A stretch of DNA of 64,000 nucleotides from Paraliomyxa sp041600735 (GCA_041600735.1 JBFIJN010000002.1:1-64000); one strand, 5' to 3'. Shown: positions 17,052 to 25,743, counted from the first letter of the stretch. The notes: generated by a model not told the origin, from the sequence alone. Numbers and translations are program-made.

Positions 17052-18071
17052 ATGACGTCAGCGATCCGCAAGCCCCTCCGTCGAACCTTCCTCAAGGGCA
17101 CCGCCGCCGCCACGGCCGCCGTGGCCACCGGCTTCCCGCTCATCGCCAAGGGCGCGGCCGAGCACACGCTGAAGGTCGCCACGCTCGCGCCCGACGGCTC
17201 GACCTGGCACAAGGCGTTCAAGCAGGTCGCGCGCGACGTGAAGGAGAAGACGGATGGCCGCATCGTCATCAAGATCTACGCCGGCGGCGTGATGGGTGAC
17301 GAGCCCGCGATGGTCCGCAAGATGCGGACCGGGCAGCTCGATGGCGCCGCGGTCACCAACGTGGGCCTGGGAGACATCAATCCGCAGCTGCTCATGCTCC
17401 AGCTGCCGCTGTTGTTCCGCAACAACGAAGAGCTCGACCGCGTGCGCGGGGCGATGAGCTCGAAGTTCGAAGGCCTGCTGAAGGACTCGGGCTTCGTGCT
17501 CAACGGGTGGGGCGACGTTGGCTTCACCTACCTGTTCTCCAACTCGCCGATCCGCAAGCCCTCCGATGCCAAGTCCACCAAGATGTGGGTCTGGGACTCG
17601 GACCCGGTGTCCAAGGAGGTCATGAAGGTCGCGGGGATCAATGCGATCCCGCTGGGCGTGCCCGACGTGCTCCCCAGCCTCCAGACCGGCGTGATCGATG
17701 CGTACCTCAACTCCCCCTACGGCGCGATCGCGCTGCAGTGGTACACGAAGGCCGCTTACATCACCGACCTCAAGCTGGCGATGACCATCGGTGGCTCGGT
17801 GATGACCACGGCCTCGTGGAACAAGCTCTCGGACGCCGACCGGGAGATCCTCCAGGGGATCGCACAGGCCAAGCACGGGGCCTTGCTCAAGCGGATCCGC
17901 AGCGACAACGTCAAGGCCATCGACGCGCTCAAGTCCAAGGGGATGGAGGTCATTCAGCCCGAGGACTTCGCCGCGTGGAAGAAGGTCGCGGACACGGTGC
18001 GAACCAACCTCACCGGATCGCTGTTCGACAAGGCGCTCATGGCCGAGATGATGGGTCACCTCGGGCGCTAG
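17052..18071 (+). CDS. dctP: TRAP transporter substrate-binding protein (DctP family) with Tat signal
   Basis: This 339-residue periplasmic binding protein captures the ligand for the TRAP permease. Its N-terminus carries RRTFLKG, a textbook twin-arginine motif, followed by a mild Ala-rich hydrophobic stretch and a cleavage region near residue 36. The DctP fold follows: TLKVATLAPDGSTWHKAF, GGVMGDEPAMVRKMRTGQLD and GVPDVLPSLQTGVIDAYLNS. Folding in the cytoplasm before export is implied. Spacing of 79 bases from the T gene and 140 bases to the small permease, with a strong hairpin in the latter gap, suggests the binding protein may be made in excess of the membrane parts. Start ATG 17052 is the only one that includes the Tat motif at the N-terminus. 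Confidence 0.9.
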   Translation: MTSAIRKPLRRTFLKGTAAATAAVATGFPLIAKGAAEHTLKVATLAPDGSTWHKAFKQVARDVKEKTDGRIVIKIYAGGVMGDEPAMVRKMRTGQLDGAAVTNVGLGDINPQLLMLQLPLLFRNNEELDRVRGAMSSKFEGLLKDSGFVLNGWGDVGFTYLFSNSPIRKPSDAKSTKMWVWDSDPVSKEVMKVAGINAIPLGVPDVLPSLQTGVIDAYLNSPYGAIALQWYTKAAYITDLKLAMTIGGSVMTTASWNKLSDADREILQGIAQAKHGALLKRIRSDNVKAIDALKSKGMEVIQPEDFAAWKKVADTVRTNLTGSLFDKALMAEMMGHLGR

Positions 18072-18086
18072 ACCGCCCCCGAGGAG

Positions 18087-18108
18087 CCGGCCGGGGCTGC
18101 CCGGCCGG
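18087..18108 (+). terminator. Strong hairpin between substrate-binding protein and permease genes
   Basis: CCGGCCGGG (18087-18095) and CCCGGCCGG (18100-18108) form a perfect nine-base-pair stem with a four-base loop. There is no U-tract, so it may act as a partial terminator or as an mRNA 3'-end stabiliser for the upstream binding-protein message rather than a full stop. Confidence 0.45.
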
Positions 18109-18211
18109 GGTCGCTTGCGGGGTGCCCCGAGCCGTTCTTCGTAGTGGTCTCGGTCTCGGGGCGGGCGTGTTGCACAGCACTGCGGCGCGAAAATGAGGTA
18201 CACGTCTGGGC

Positions 18212-19612
18212 ATGCGGAAGCTCCGCGCGCTCGAGGACGTGCTCATCCGGGTCGAGTCGATGCTGGCCGTCGTGCTGGTGCTGACGATGCTGCTGTTGGC
18301 CGCGTACAACGTGGTCTACCGCAATGTGCTGGTGCCGATGCAGCAGCACTGGGCGCACAGCGGACCGCCGCTCGAGCGCCCGGGGGCTGGCCCGGCGCCC
18401 GAGACCAAGGCGGGGTCGGCCGATGCGAAGGCCAGCCCCGCGGGAAAGCCCGAGCCCGCAGCCGGAGCTGAAGGCTTCGGAGGCTTTGGCGGCGGGCTCG
18501 ACGACGAAGAGCCCGCGGACCCGGCCAAGCCCGAGGAGGCGAAGGCGGCCGCCGATGACTTTGGCGGGTTCGGCGGTGACCTCGACGAGGAGCCCGAGCC
18601 CGAGCCTGCGCCCGCGAAGGCGGAGCCCGAGACGAAGGCCGCGTCCGACGATTTTGGAGGCTTCGGCGGTGAGGCGAAGGCGGAGCCCGAGACGAAGGCC
18701 GCGTCCGACGATTTCGGAGGCTTCAGCGGAGAAGCGAAGGGCGAGCCGGAGGCGAAGACGGCGTCCGATGATTTCGGAGGCTTCAGCGGAGAAGCGAAGG
18801 GCGAGCCGGAGGCGAAGGCCGGAGGCGACGATTTCGGAGGCTTCAGCGGAGAAGCGAAGGGCGAGCCGGAGGCGAAGGCCGGAGGCGACGATTTCGGAGG
18901 CTTTGGCGGCGAGGCGAAGACCCCGGGCGCCGATGCCAAGGAAGGCGACGAGCTCGACGAGGCGGATGACCTCGGCGACGACGACTTTGGCGACGGCGAG
19001 GATCCCTTCGCCAACCTCGAGGAAATCGATGTGGCGGCCAAGCAGGACGACACCGGGGTCCCCCAGGGAGGCCCGCCCCCGGCGGGGTCGTTTGCCGCGT
19101 GGGCCGTCGCGTTCATCGATGACATCAAGCTCGACTGGATCGACGTCTTCCTGCGCCAGCTCGTGATCATCGTGGCGTTCTTCGGCGCGATGCTGGCTAC
19201 GCACCGCGGCAAGCACATCAACATCGATGCGCTGAGCAAGGTGCTGCCGCTGCAGGCTCGTCGCGTGGTCGCCGTGGTGCTCCCGCTCTCGGCGGTGACC
19301 GTGTGCCTGATGCTCGCCAGCGCGGGCTGGGACCTCGTGCAGATCAGTCGCGAGTACCCCAAGGACGTGCTGCCCTCCGTCCCGGAGTGGATGTTCCAGA
19401 TGATGTTCCCGGTCGGCTTCGGGCTGCTCGCGGCCCACTTCACGCTGCGCACGATCGAGGCGGTGGTCGAGCCACCCAAGCTCGAGCCACCCAAGCTCGC
19501 GGCCAAGCTCGAACCCAAGCCCGAACCCAAGCCCGCGGCCAAGCCTGCGGCCGAGGCCGCGCACGACGATGAGGACGAGGAGTCCTCGGCGGATCAGGGA
19601 GGGCAGGTCTGA
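18212..19612 (+). CDS. dctQ: TRAP transporter small permease (DctQ family) with large acidic DDFGGF-repeat insert
   Basis: The 466-residue product is more than twice the usual DctQ length. Residues 1-38 hold the first membrane helix (MLAVVLVLTMLLLAAYNVVYRN). Residues about 50-290 are an insert rich in Asp, Glu, Lys, Ala, Gly and Phe with at least seven DDFGGF(G/S)G-type motifs in 20-residue steps. Then come three membrane helices (DVFLRQLVIIVAFFGAML, then RVVAVVLPLSAVTVCLML, then MMFPVGFGLLAAHFTL) with the family's THRGKHI motif. The C-terminus is Pro/Lys/Glu-rich with repeated EPPKL and EPKP. Position between helix 1 and 2 places the insert on one side only, probably in the periplasm if DctQ topology holds (both ends cytoplasmic). 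The stop overlaps the next ATG by one base. Confidence 0.85.
   Translation: MRKLRALEDVLIRVESMLAVVLVLTMLLLAAYNVVYRNVLVPMQQHWAHSGPPLERPGAGPAPETKAGSADAKASPAGKPEPAAGAEGFGGFGGGLDDEEPADPAKPEEAKAAADDFGGFGGDLDEEPEPEPAPAKAEPETKAASDDFGGFGGEAKAEPETKAASDDFGGFSGEAKGEPEAKTASDDFGGFSGEAKGEPEAKAGGDDFGGFSGEAKGEPEAKAGGDDFGGFGGEAKTPGADAKEGDELDEADDLGDDDFGDGEDPFANLEEIDVAAKQDDTGVPQGGPPPAGSFAAWAVAFIDDIKLDWIDVFLRQLVIIVAFFGAMLATHRGKHINIDALSKVLPLQARRVVAVVLPLSAVTVCLMLASAGWDLVQISREYPKDVLPSVPEWMFQMMFPVGFGLLAAHFTLRTIEAVVEPPKLEPPKLAAKLEPKPEPKPAAKPAAEAAHDDEDEESSADQGGQV
18614..18921 (+). repeat. 60-bp tandem repeats in the small permease gene
   Basis: About five copies of a 60-base unit encode the 20-residue step GEAKGEPEAKAGGDDFGGFS and variants. 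The copies at 18781-18840 and 18841-18900 are identical in all 60 bases; 18721-18780 differs at a few; 18661-18720 and 18601-18660 are more diverged. The unit keeps the reading frame. Confidence 0.85.
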
Positions 19613-20949
19613 TGTCTGGACTCATTGCGCTCCTCCTCGTCGGGCTCGCGCTGCTGGGCGCACCGCTGTTCGTGGTGCTCGGCGGGGCGGGCATCGCCAA
19701 CTTCAGCGGTACCGAGACCTCGCTCGTGGTGATGGCCGAGGAGCACTACAAGCTCGCGACCAATCCGCACCTCATCACGATCCCGCTGTTCACCCTCGCC
19801 GGCTTCTTGATGGCCGAGTCCAAGGCCGCCGATCGACTCGTGCGAGTCAGCCGGGCGCTGCTCGGCTGGCTGCCGGGTGGCCTCGGCATCGTGGTGGTGG
19901 CCTCGTGCGCCTTCTTCACCACGTTCACCGGCGCATCGGGGGTCACGATCATCGCGCTGGGCGGGCTGCTCTATCCGATCCTCACCAGCGAGCGCTATCC
20001 CGAGCGCTTCAGCCTGGGGCTCATCACCTCGAGCGGCTCGATCGGCCTGCTGTTCCCGCCCTCGCTGCCGATCATCCTCTACGGCATCGTCGCGGGCACC
20101 AGCATCGATCAGCTGTTCGTGGCGGGCATCATTCCGGGCCTGATGTTCCTGGTGGTGCTCGGCGGCTACTCGCTGGTGATCGGCCGCCGCTACAACGTGG
20201 TCCAGACCAAGTTCAACCTGCGCGAGGCGCTCCAGGCCACCTGGGCGGCCAAGTGGGAGCTGCTGGTGCCAGTGGTGGTGCTCGTGGCCATCTACGGGAT
20301 CCCGGGGCTCACGCGCGGTCTGGTGACCATCGCCGAGGCCTCGGCGATCTGCGCGCTCTACCTCGTGATCATCGAGGTGTTCGTCTACAAGGACATCAAG
20401 ATCTACTCGCGCGACCCCGAGGTCACCGATCTCTTCAAGGTCACCCGCGAGTCGGTGGTGATGGTCGGCTCGATCATGATCATCCTGGGCGTGGCGCTCG
20501 GCCTCACCAACTACCTGGTGCAGGAAGAGGTGCCGATGAAGATCCTGGGCGCGATCCAGGGGCACATCGAGAGTCGCTTCACCTTCCTGATCCTGCTCAC
20601 GGTGTTCTTGCTGATCGTGGGCTGCTTGATGGACATCTTCTCCGCGATCATCGTGGTGGTCCCGCTCATCATCCCGATCGCGGCGCAGTACGACGTGCAC
20701 CCGGTGCACCTCGGGATCATCTTCCTGGCCAACCTCGAGATCGGCTACCTCACCCCGCCGGTGGGGCTCAACCTGTTCATCTCGTCGCTGGCCTTCGGGC
20801 GCCCGGTGGTCGAGCTCTATCGCATGACGCTGCCGTTCTTGGTGCTCATGCTCGCGACGCTGCTCATCATCACCTTCAACGAGGAGCTCTCGCTGTGGCT
20901 GGTGGAGCGGTGGGCGTCTTCGGGGCCGCCGACGCCGACCGGGCCGTAG
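19612..20949 (+). CDS. dctM: TRAP transporter large permease (DctM family)
   Basis: This 445-residue membrane protein is the ion-coupled transport channel. It has about 12 hydrophobic segments and DctM landmarks: GAPLFVVLGGAG at the N-terminus, FTGASGVTIIALGGLLYPIL, SSGSIGLLFPPSLPIILYG and YLTPPVGLNLFISS. The A of its ATG is the last base of the small permease stop (TGATG), so translation is coupled and equal amounts are expected. The length is typical of the family. A hairpin directly after the stop may end the operon. Confidence 0.93.
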   Translation: MSGLIALLLVGLALLGAPLFVVLGGAGIANFSGTETSLVVMAEEHYKLATNPHLITIPLFTLAGFLMAESKAADRLVRVSRALLGWLPGGLGIVVVASCAFFTTFTGASGVTIIALGGLLYPILTSERYPERFSLGLITSSGSIGLLFPPSLPIILYGIVAGTSIDQLFVAGIIPGLMFLVVLGGYSLVIGRRYNVVQTKFNLREALQATWAAKWELLVPVVVLVAIYGIPGLTRGLVTIAEASAICALYLVIIEVFVYKDIKIYSRDPEVTDLFKVTRESVVMVGSIMIILGVALGLTNYLVQEEVPMKILGAIQGHIESRFTFLILLTVFLLIVGCLMDIFSAIIVVVPLIIPIAAQYDVHPVHLGIIFLANLEIGYLTPPVGLNLFISSLAFGRPVVELYRMTLPFLVLMLATLLIITFNEELSLWLVERWASSGPPTPTGP

Positions 20950-20957
20950 CCGCGCGG

Positions 20958-20979
20958 CCGTAGCCGCGCGGCCCTACGG
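20958..20979. terminator. Bidirectional hairpin between convergent genes
   Basis: CCGTAG (20958-20963) and CTACGG (20974-20979) enclose a self-complementary GC core. The right arm contains the stop codon of the minus-strand gene, and another CCGTAG copy holds the large permease stop (20944-20949). There is no U-tract on either side. Confidence 0.4.
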
Positions 20980-23034
20980 GGCGAGCAGCTCGACGCAGGC
21001 CAGGCCTGCGTTGGTGTTGGCTGGCACGAGCCCAGTGCTGCTGAGCGCCTGGTACACCAGCACGTAGGTCCCGGCGGTGATGGTGCGGGCGAACGCGCCG
21101 GCCTCGCTGGTCCCCAGGTAGAGCACGTCGTGGGTGGCGATGTCGTGCAGCAGCAGCACCGCACGGTTGTAGACCGACTGCGGTGGCGCGCCATCGTCCA
21201 CGGTCACCGCGCCTTGCAGCACGGACACGGGGATGTCCACGTCGATCTGGGTAGCCGGCCCCACCACGATCGTGTCGAGCTGGGAGTGGGAGTTGATCGG
21301 CATGGTGGGCCCGGCGGCCTCGACCACGTAGAGCAGATCGTAGGTGCCGGGCACCACGGGTCGCTCGAGCTGGGCCAGGCGCGTGTTGCCCAGCAGCACC
21401 GAGTCACCGGTCGCTTGGTCGCGCAGGTAGAGCACGCCGTCGTCGTAGACCGACGAGGGCGGTTCCTGGCCGCCCACCGTGACCAGCGCGCTCACGGTGA
21501 CCATGGGGACGTCGATGTCGAAGCTCGCTCCACCTTGGATGTCGACGGCCTGGAGCCGCGCATTGGTGTTGACGGGCACGCCGCCGCCGCTGGTCTCCTG
21601 GCGGTAGTAGACGTCGTAGCTGCCCTGGATCACGCGCCGCGAGTAGCTGCCGAGCGCGGTGTTGCCGAGCCGCGCTTCGTCTCCGGTGCTCGGGTTGCGC
21701 AGCAGCAAGAGCCCGTCGTTACCCGGATCGGAGGGGGGCGGAGCCCCGCCCACGCTGATCGAGCCCGTGACCACGGCGGTCGCGATCTCGACGTCGAGGG
21801 TCTGTGCGCCCGGCTCGATCTGGAGCTCGTCGAGCACCGCGGACTGGTTGACCGGCACCTCCAGCCCGCCCTGCACGCGCTGGTAGATCACCTGGTACGA
21901 GCCGGGGACGACGGGGACCGAGTAGCTGCCCTCGCGGGTCTGGCCCAGCACCAGCTTGTCGCCGGTCGAGCGGTCGCGGAGCACGATCCTCGCGTTCTCG
22001 TAGATGCTCTGGGGCGGCTGCGCACCATCGAGGGTGAACGAGCCCGACAGCGTGGTCACCGGCACGTCGATGTCGATGTCGATGCCGTCGACGCCCTCCT
22101 CGACCACGAGCTCGCCGATGCGGGCATTGGCGTTGATGGGCGCGAGGTCCTTCGCCTGCTTGCGCCGGTAGTGGATCGCGTAGGTGCCGGGCACCGCCAT
22201 CGTGCGGTAGTCGCCGTCGCGGGTGTCGCCGAGCGGAATCTCGTCGCCCGTGGAGGTCTCCACGAGCACCACCGCGCCGTTCTCGTACTGGCTGCCCGGG
22301 ACCTGTCCGCCGCCCATCGTGAAGTTGCCGGAGATCTCGGTCACTGGCACATCGACGATGAGATCGTAGCTGTCGGTATGAGGGATCGAGACCGTAGCGA
22401 TGCGAGCGCCGCGGTTGGTGGGTACCTTCTGCCCGCCGATCTCCCACGCGTAGTAGACCTCGTAGCTGCCGGGGAGCACGGCGACCTCACCGTCGGTACC
22501 GCCCTGGCTGGTGTTGCCGAGCCGCACCTCGTCGCCGCTGACCGGGTCGCGCAGGAGGATGTTGCCGCGCTCGTAGGCAGACTGCGGGAAGGGCTGGCCG
22601 TCGAGCAAGAACGTGCCGCTCACCCCAACGAGGGGGATGTCGACATCGAACAGGCCCTTGCTCGGCGCGCACGGGAGGCAGCGCAGGCCGTAGGCGGCGT
22701 AGCCGGGGTCGCACAAGCACTCTGGCGTGCCCTGCTCATCGAGCTCGCACCAGCCACCCTCACCGCAGTCGGCGTCGCACGTGGCACCCTGCGAGCCGGT
22801 CCCGTCGTCGTCGCCGGACGAGTCCTCGGGCGTCGCACCGGTGGACCCGCCACCCGTATCGTCGAGGCCGTCGCTCGCCTGTGGGTTGTCACTGTCGTCG
22901 GCCGCTGCGGTGCTGGTGCCGTCGGTCGCCCCGCCCGCGAAGGCCGAGTCTCCGCCACCACACCCGCCCAGCGAGACCGAGCCGAGGGTGGCGACCAAGA
23001 ATCCAATATCGATCGACCGTACCCGCATCTGCAC
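20974..23034 (-). CDS. Lipoprotein with EGF-like segment and six tandem beta-type repeats
   Basis: This 686-residue lipoprotein (lipobox LGGC) has a Ser/Thr/Gly/Asp linker (about 30-82), then a six-cysteine EGF-like segment (about 84-124, CDADCGEGGWC to CLPC), then six repeats of about 85-95 residues filling the rest. Each repeat reads: V-x-G-x-F/V near its start, PP-x-S-x-Y-x-N, a strand with L-L-x-D, TGD-x-x-x-LG, a V-x-PG-(S/T)Y-x-V-x-Y strand, and a P-x-N-x-x-A loop. The pattern suggests stacked all-beta modules, perhaps carboxypeptidase-regulatory- or Ig-like. It is anchored in the outer membrane or cell surface (inference). No family name is recognised. It stands alone, convergent with the TRAP operon. 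Confidence 0.72.
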   Translation of the reverse strand: MQMRVRSIDIGFLVATLGSVSLGGCGGGDSAFAGGATDGTSTAAADDSDNPQASDGLDDTGGGSTGATPEDSSGDDDGTGSQGATCDADCGEGGWCELDEQGTPECLCDPGYAAYGLRCLPCAPSKGLFDVDIPLVGVSGTFLLDGQPFPQSAYERGNILLRDPVSGDEVRLGNTSQGGTDGEVAVLPGSYEVYYAWEIGGQKVPTNRGARIATVSIPHTDSYDLIVDVPVTEISGNFTMGGGQVPGSQYENGAVVLVETSTGDEIPLGDTRDGDYRTMAVPGTYAIHYRRKQAKDLAPINANARIGELVVEEGVDGIDIDIDVPVTTLSGSFTLDGAQPPQSIYENARIVLRDRSTGDKLVLGQTREGSYSVPVVPGSYQVIYQRVQGGLEVPVNQSAVLDELQIEPGAQTLDVEIATAVVTGSISVGGAPPPSDPGNDGLLLLRNPSTGDEARLGNTALGSYSRRVIQGSYDVYYRQETSGGGVPVNTNARLQAVDIQGGASFDIDVPMVTVSALVTVGGQEPPSSVYDDGVLYLRDQATGDSVLLGNTRLAQLERPVVPGTYDLLYVVEAAGPTMPINSHSQLDTIVVGPATQIDVDIPVSVLQGAVTVDDGAPPQSVYNRAVLLLHDIATHDVLYLGTSEAGAFARTITAGTYVLVYQALSSTGLVPANTNAGLACVELLAP

Positions 23035-23208
23035 CTCTCAACGATAACAACTCGCAGGCCCCGCGTTGCCAGCGTTGCGCCAATTCGCACCGCACGAGCG
23101 AGCTGCATGGTTTCGGGGTGTTGCTCCATTGCGCGCACGGGGGCCGACCCCGGGTGCGAGCGCGAGGCCTGACATCCCTGTCGCGGTCGGGGCGAGGGTG
23201 TCGCGGGC

Positions 23209-24543
23209 TCAGGGGTCGGCGAGGATCACGGCCAGGCCACCCCCGTTTTGGATGCTGCCCGTGACGATGTCGTCGACGCCGTCGCCATCGAGGTCGCCGA
23301 CCGCGATGGCCACTGGACGCGCCAGCGTGGGGAGGGGATCCCCGACTTCGAACGAGAGCGCCGCGGGCTCATCGCTGCGATACAGCCACACCGCATCGGC
23401 GCCCTCGAGCGCGACGGCGATGTCCCACAGCTGGTCGCCGTCGAAGTCTCCCGCCGCCGCGTCGCGGGGACCCGCCCCGCACACGAAGAACACGGGCCGG
23501 GAGAAGCCCCCCGCGCCGTCGCCGAGCAGCACCGAGAAGTTGTTGTTGGCCTGGTTGGGCGTGGCCAGATCGAGGAATCCGTCGCCGTCGAGATCGCGGG
23601 CCACGAGCGCTCGGGGGGCCACACCGGTGGTGAACGCCTGCTCGGGCAAGAAGCCGCCGGGGTCGCCCAAGAACACGCTGATGCTGCCCGCGCCGAAGTT
23701 GAGCACGGCGAGATCGAGGACCGCGTCGTCGTCGAGGTGGAGGGCAACCACGGCGTTCGGGCTGGTGCCCACCCCGAGGGTCTCACCAAGGGCGAGCGTC
23801 CCGTCGCCCTGGCCGACGAGCAAGGAGACGGTGCCGCTGGTCTCGTTGGCGACGGCCAGATCGACGCTGCCGTCGTCGTCGAGATCGGCGGCGGCGAGGC
23901 CGTGCGGCGACGCGCCCACACCGATGATCTGCGCCGGCGCGAAGCTCCCGTTGCCGAGGCCGAGGTGGATGCCGACGCTGGCATTGCCGGTGTTCGCGGC
24001 GGCGACATCGAGCACGCCGTCGTCATCGAAATCGCCGACGGTGAGGCCCAGCACCCCCGAAGGCGCCATCACGTCGACGGGTTCGGAGAAGGTTCCGTCG
24101 CCCACGCCCAGGCGCACGGAGAATGCATTGGGATGGCCCGCCAGCAGGTCTAGGGTGCCGTTGCCGTCGAGATCGCCGAGCGCGAGCGCCCCGGTCGGTA
24201 CGTCGCCGATGACCACGAACGGGGCGAAGCACAGCTCCCCGGCCACGGGCACGCCATCGCCACAGGCGATGCCGCCGGTGGTGCCGTCGGTCGTGGTGGA
24301 CGGGTCGACGACGGTGGTGCCCTCGCTGCTCGAGCTCGAGCTGGTGCTCGCGTCACCCGTGGTGGTGCTGTCGTCGAGGCCGGTGCTCGTGGCCGAGCCC
24401 TCGGTCGTGCCCGCGGTGTCGTCCGAGGAGCCCGAGTCGGTGTGGGGCGGGTCGTCACGGCAGCCCAGGGGAGCCGCCAGGGTCATGGCGAGGCCGAGGG
24501 CAGCCCTAGAGATGGTGGAGCCCGCACTGCAAGTCATGCGCAC
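23209..24543 (-). CDS. FG-GAP/VCBS-repeat lipoprotein
   Basis: This 444-residue lipoprotein has a signal ending PLGC, a Ser/Thr/Gly/Asp linker (about 30-90), and then seven propeller blades with calcium loops of the D-x-D-G-x-x-D/L type: GDLDGNGTLDLL, GDFDDDGVLDVA, ADLDDDGSVDLA, ARDLDGDGFLDLA, GDFDGDQLWDIA and GDLDGDGVDDIV are the clearest. It resembles the integrin alpha-like propellers used in surface adhesion or ligand binding. One blade (ALHLDDDAVLDLA) has lost the usual Gly. The frame ends in NGGGLAVILADP, a normal closing strand. It is monocistronic by spacing (174 bases to the next start on the same strand). Confidence 0.82.
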   Translation of the reverse strand: MRMTCSAGSTISRAALGLAMTLAAPLGCRDDPPHTDSGSSDDTAGTTEGSATSTGLDDSTTTGDASTSSSSSSEGTTVVDPSTTTDGTTGGIACGDGVPVAGELCFAPFVVIGDVPTGALALGDLDGNGTLDLLAGHPNAFSVRLGVGDGTFSEPVDVMAPSGVLGLTVGDFDDDGVLDVAAANTGNASVGIHLGLGNGSFAPAQIIGVGASPHGLAAADLDDDGSVDLAVANETSGTVSLLVGQGDGTLALGETLGVGTSPNAVVALHLDDDAVLDLAVLNFGAGSISVFLGDPGGFLPEQAFTTGVAPRALVARDLDGDGFLDLATPNQANNNFSVLLGDGAGGFSRPVFFVCGAGPRDAAAGDFDGDQLWDIAVALEGADAVWLYRSDEPAALSFEVGDPLPTLARPVAIAVGDLDGDGVDDIVTGSIQNGGGLAVILADP

Positions 24544-24591
24544 AAGGATGCATCATCTCGCGGGCGAGCGCTGCCCGCTGCGGTTGTGCGA

Positions 24592-24597
24592 TATGCT
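24592..24597 (+). promoter_or_regulatory. -10-like element, short-leader type
   Basis: TATGCT ends 9 bases before the ATG at 24607. This spacing favours ATG 24607 over the in-frame GTG at 24601, which would lie too close to the element. Confidence 0.4.
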
Positions 24598-24606
24598 GCG
24601 GTGAGC

Positions 24607-25743
24607 ATGGGACGAGGGGGGAGCGTGGGCAGGTCGAAGCGCCAGGGGTTGGCGCTAGCGATGGTGCTGAGCGGAGCGGCGACGGGTGCCTCGTGCTTCG
24701 ATGGTGCCGACGCGCTGGGACTGCCGTGCACCAGCGACGAGGATTGCGGGAAGGGGCAGCGCTGCGAGCTGGGCTTTTGTGGCGGGCCGCCGGCCACCGG
24801 CGGCAGCTCGAGCGGGTCGTCGAGCGACAGCGGCAGCAGCACGGGCAGCGGCAGCTCCGAGTCCACCGCCGCCGAGAGCACGGGCCCGCAGCCGGGCTGT
24901 GGCAACGGCGTGGTCGAGCCCGAGCTGGGTGAGGACTGCGATCCCGGCACCGCGGCCGACGCCGCGGACTGCGATGCCGATTGCACGACGGTGATGTGCG
25001 GCGATGGGCATCCCAACCTCGAGGCCGCCGAAGAGTGCGACGACGCCAATGCTTCGTTCCTCGACGACTGCACCCCCGAGTGCCGTACGACGTTGTTCTG
25101 GGATGACCTCGAGCAAGATCCGACGCTCGGCACGCAGTGGCTCCCGCCCGAGATCCCGGTCCATGAGTATCAGGGCGCGGATTTCTCGCTGGCCCAGGGG
25201 TGGCGCTGGGGGGGTCCGATGGCGCCCGGCGCATGGTTCAGCGGCCCGTACTCCGGCGCGTCGGGGACCGCCCGCATCACCACGCGGCCGATCACGTTTC
25301 CCGAGGCTGCAGGTCCCGGCTTTCGCTACGAGGTGCGCCTGCGTCACCGCCTGCGCTTCGATGGCAACCCGCAGGACCAAGGGGCATGCGGCGAGTCCAC
25401 GGGCGACGGTGGGGTGGTGTGGATCCTCGACGGCGAGGAGCTGCGCCGCGCGGGCCCGCCTCCGGGGCACCCCGACGTGCTCGAGAACCCGGGGCTGTGC
25501 GCCGCCGAGCTCGGCGAGCCCGACAACCCCCTGTTCGATCCCATCGATCGGCAGCCCGCGTATGCGGGCCTCACCCAGCCCACCTTCGTGGAGACCGGCT
25601 TCCCGCTGCCCCCCGACGTCTCGGGCAAGACGGTGAGCCTGGTGTTCGAGGTGGGCTACGATTGCCGCAATTGCTGGACCGCGGCGCCGATGGACGCGGG
25701 CTGGACCATCGATCACGTGGTGGTCGCGGCGTTCCCCGGCTAG
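24607..25743 (+). CDS. Cys-rich-repeat lipoprotein with C-terminal beta domain
   Basis: This 378-residue lipoprotein has a signal ending ASC, a first Cys cluster (LPCTSDEDCGKGQRCELGFC), a long Ser/Gly linker, and then two Myxococcus-type cysteine-rich repeats: GCGNGVVEPELGEDCD and MCGDGHPNLEAAEECDDAN, ending DDCTPEC. The C-terminal 220 residues form a beta-sandwich-like region with FWDDLEQDP, WRWGGPMAPGAWFSGP and DAGWTIDHVVV, resembling a carbohydrate-binding or jelly-roll domain. Many cysteines imply disulphides outside the cell. Start ATG 24607 follows the -10 element spacing; GTG 24601 is the alternative. It is convergent with the TPR-type protein, with 7 bases between stops. Confidence 0.75.
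   Translation: MGRGGSVGRSKRQGLALAMVLSGAATGASCFDGADALGLPCTSDEDCGKGQRCELGFCGGPPATGGSSSGSSSDSGSSTGSGSSESTAAESTGPQPGCGNGVVEPELGEDCDPGTAADAADCDADCTTVMCGDGHPNLEAAEECDDANASFLDDCTPECRTTLFWDDLEQDPTLGTQWLPPEIPVHEYQGADFSLAQGWRWGGPMAPGAWFSGPYSGASGTARITTRPITFPEAAGPGFRYEVRLRHRLRFDGNPQDQGACGESTGDGGVVWILDGEELRRAGPPPGHPDVLENPGLCAAELGEPDNPLFDPIDRQPAYAGLTQPTFVETGFPLPPDVSGKTVSLVFEVGYDCRNCWTAAPMDAGWTIDHVVVAAFPG

Noticed and set aside
18614..18921. 60-bp repeats as a CRISPR array
   Set aside because: Repeats are contiguous without spacers, keep the reading frame and encode the DDFGGF steps.
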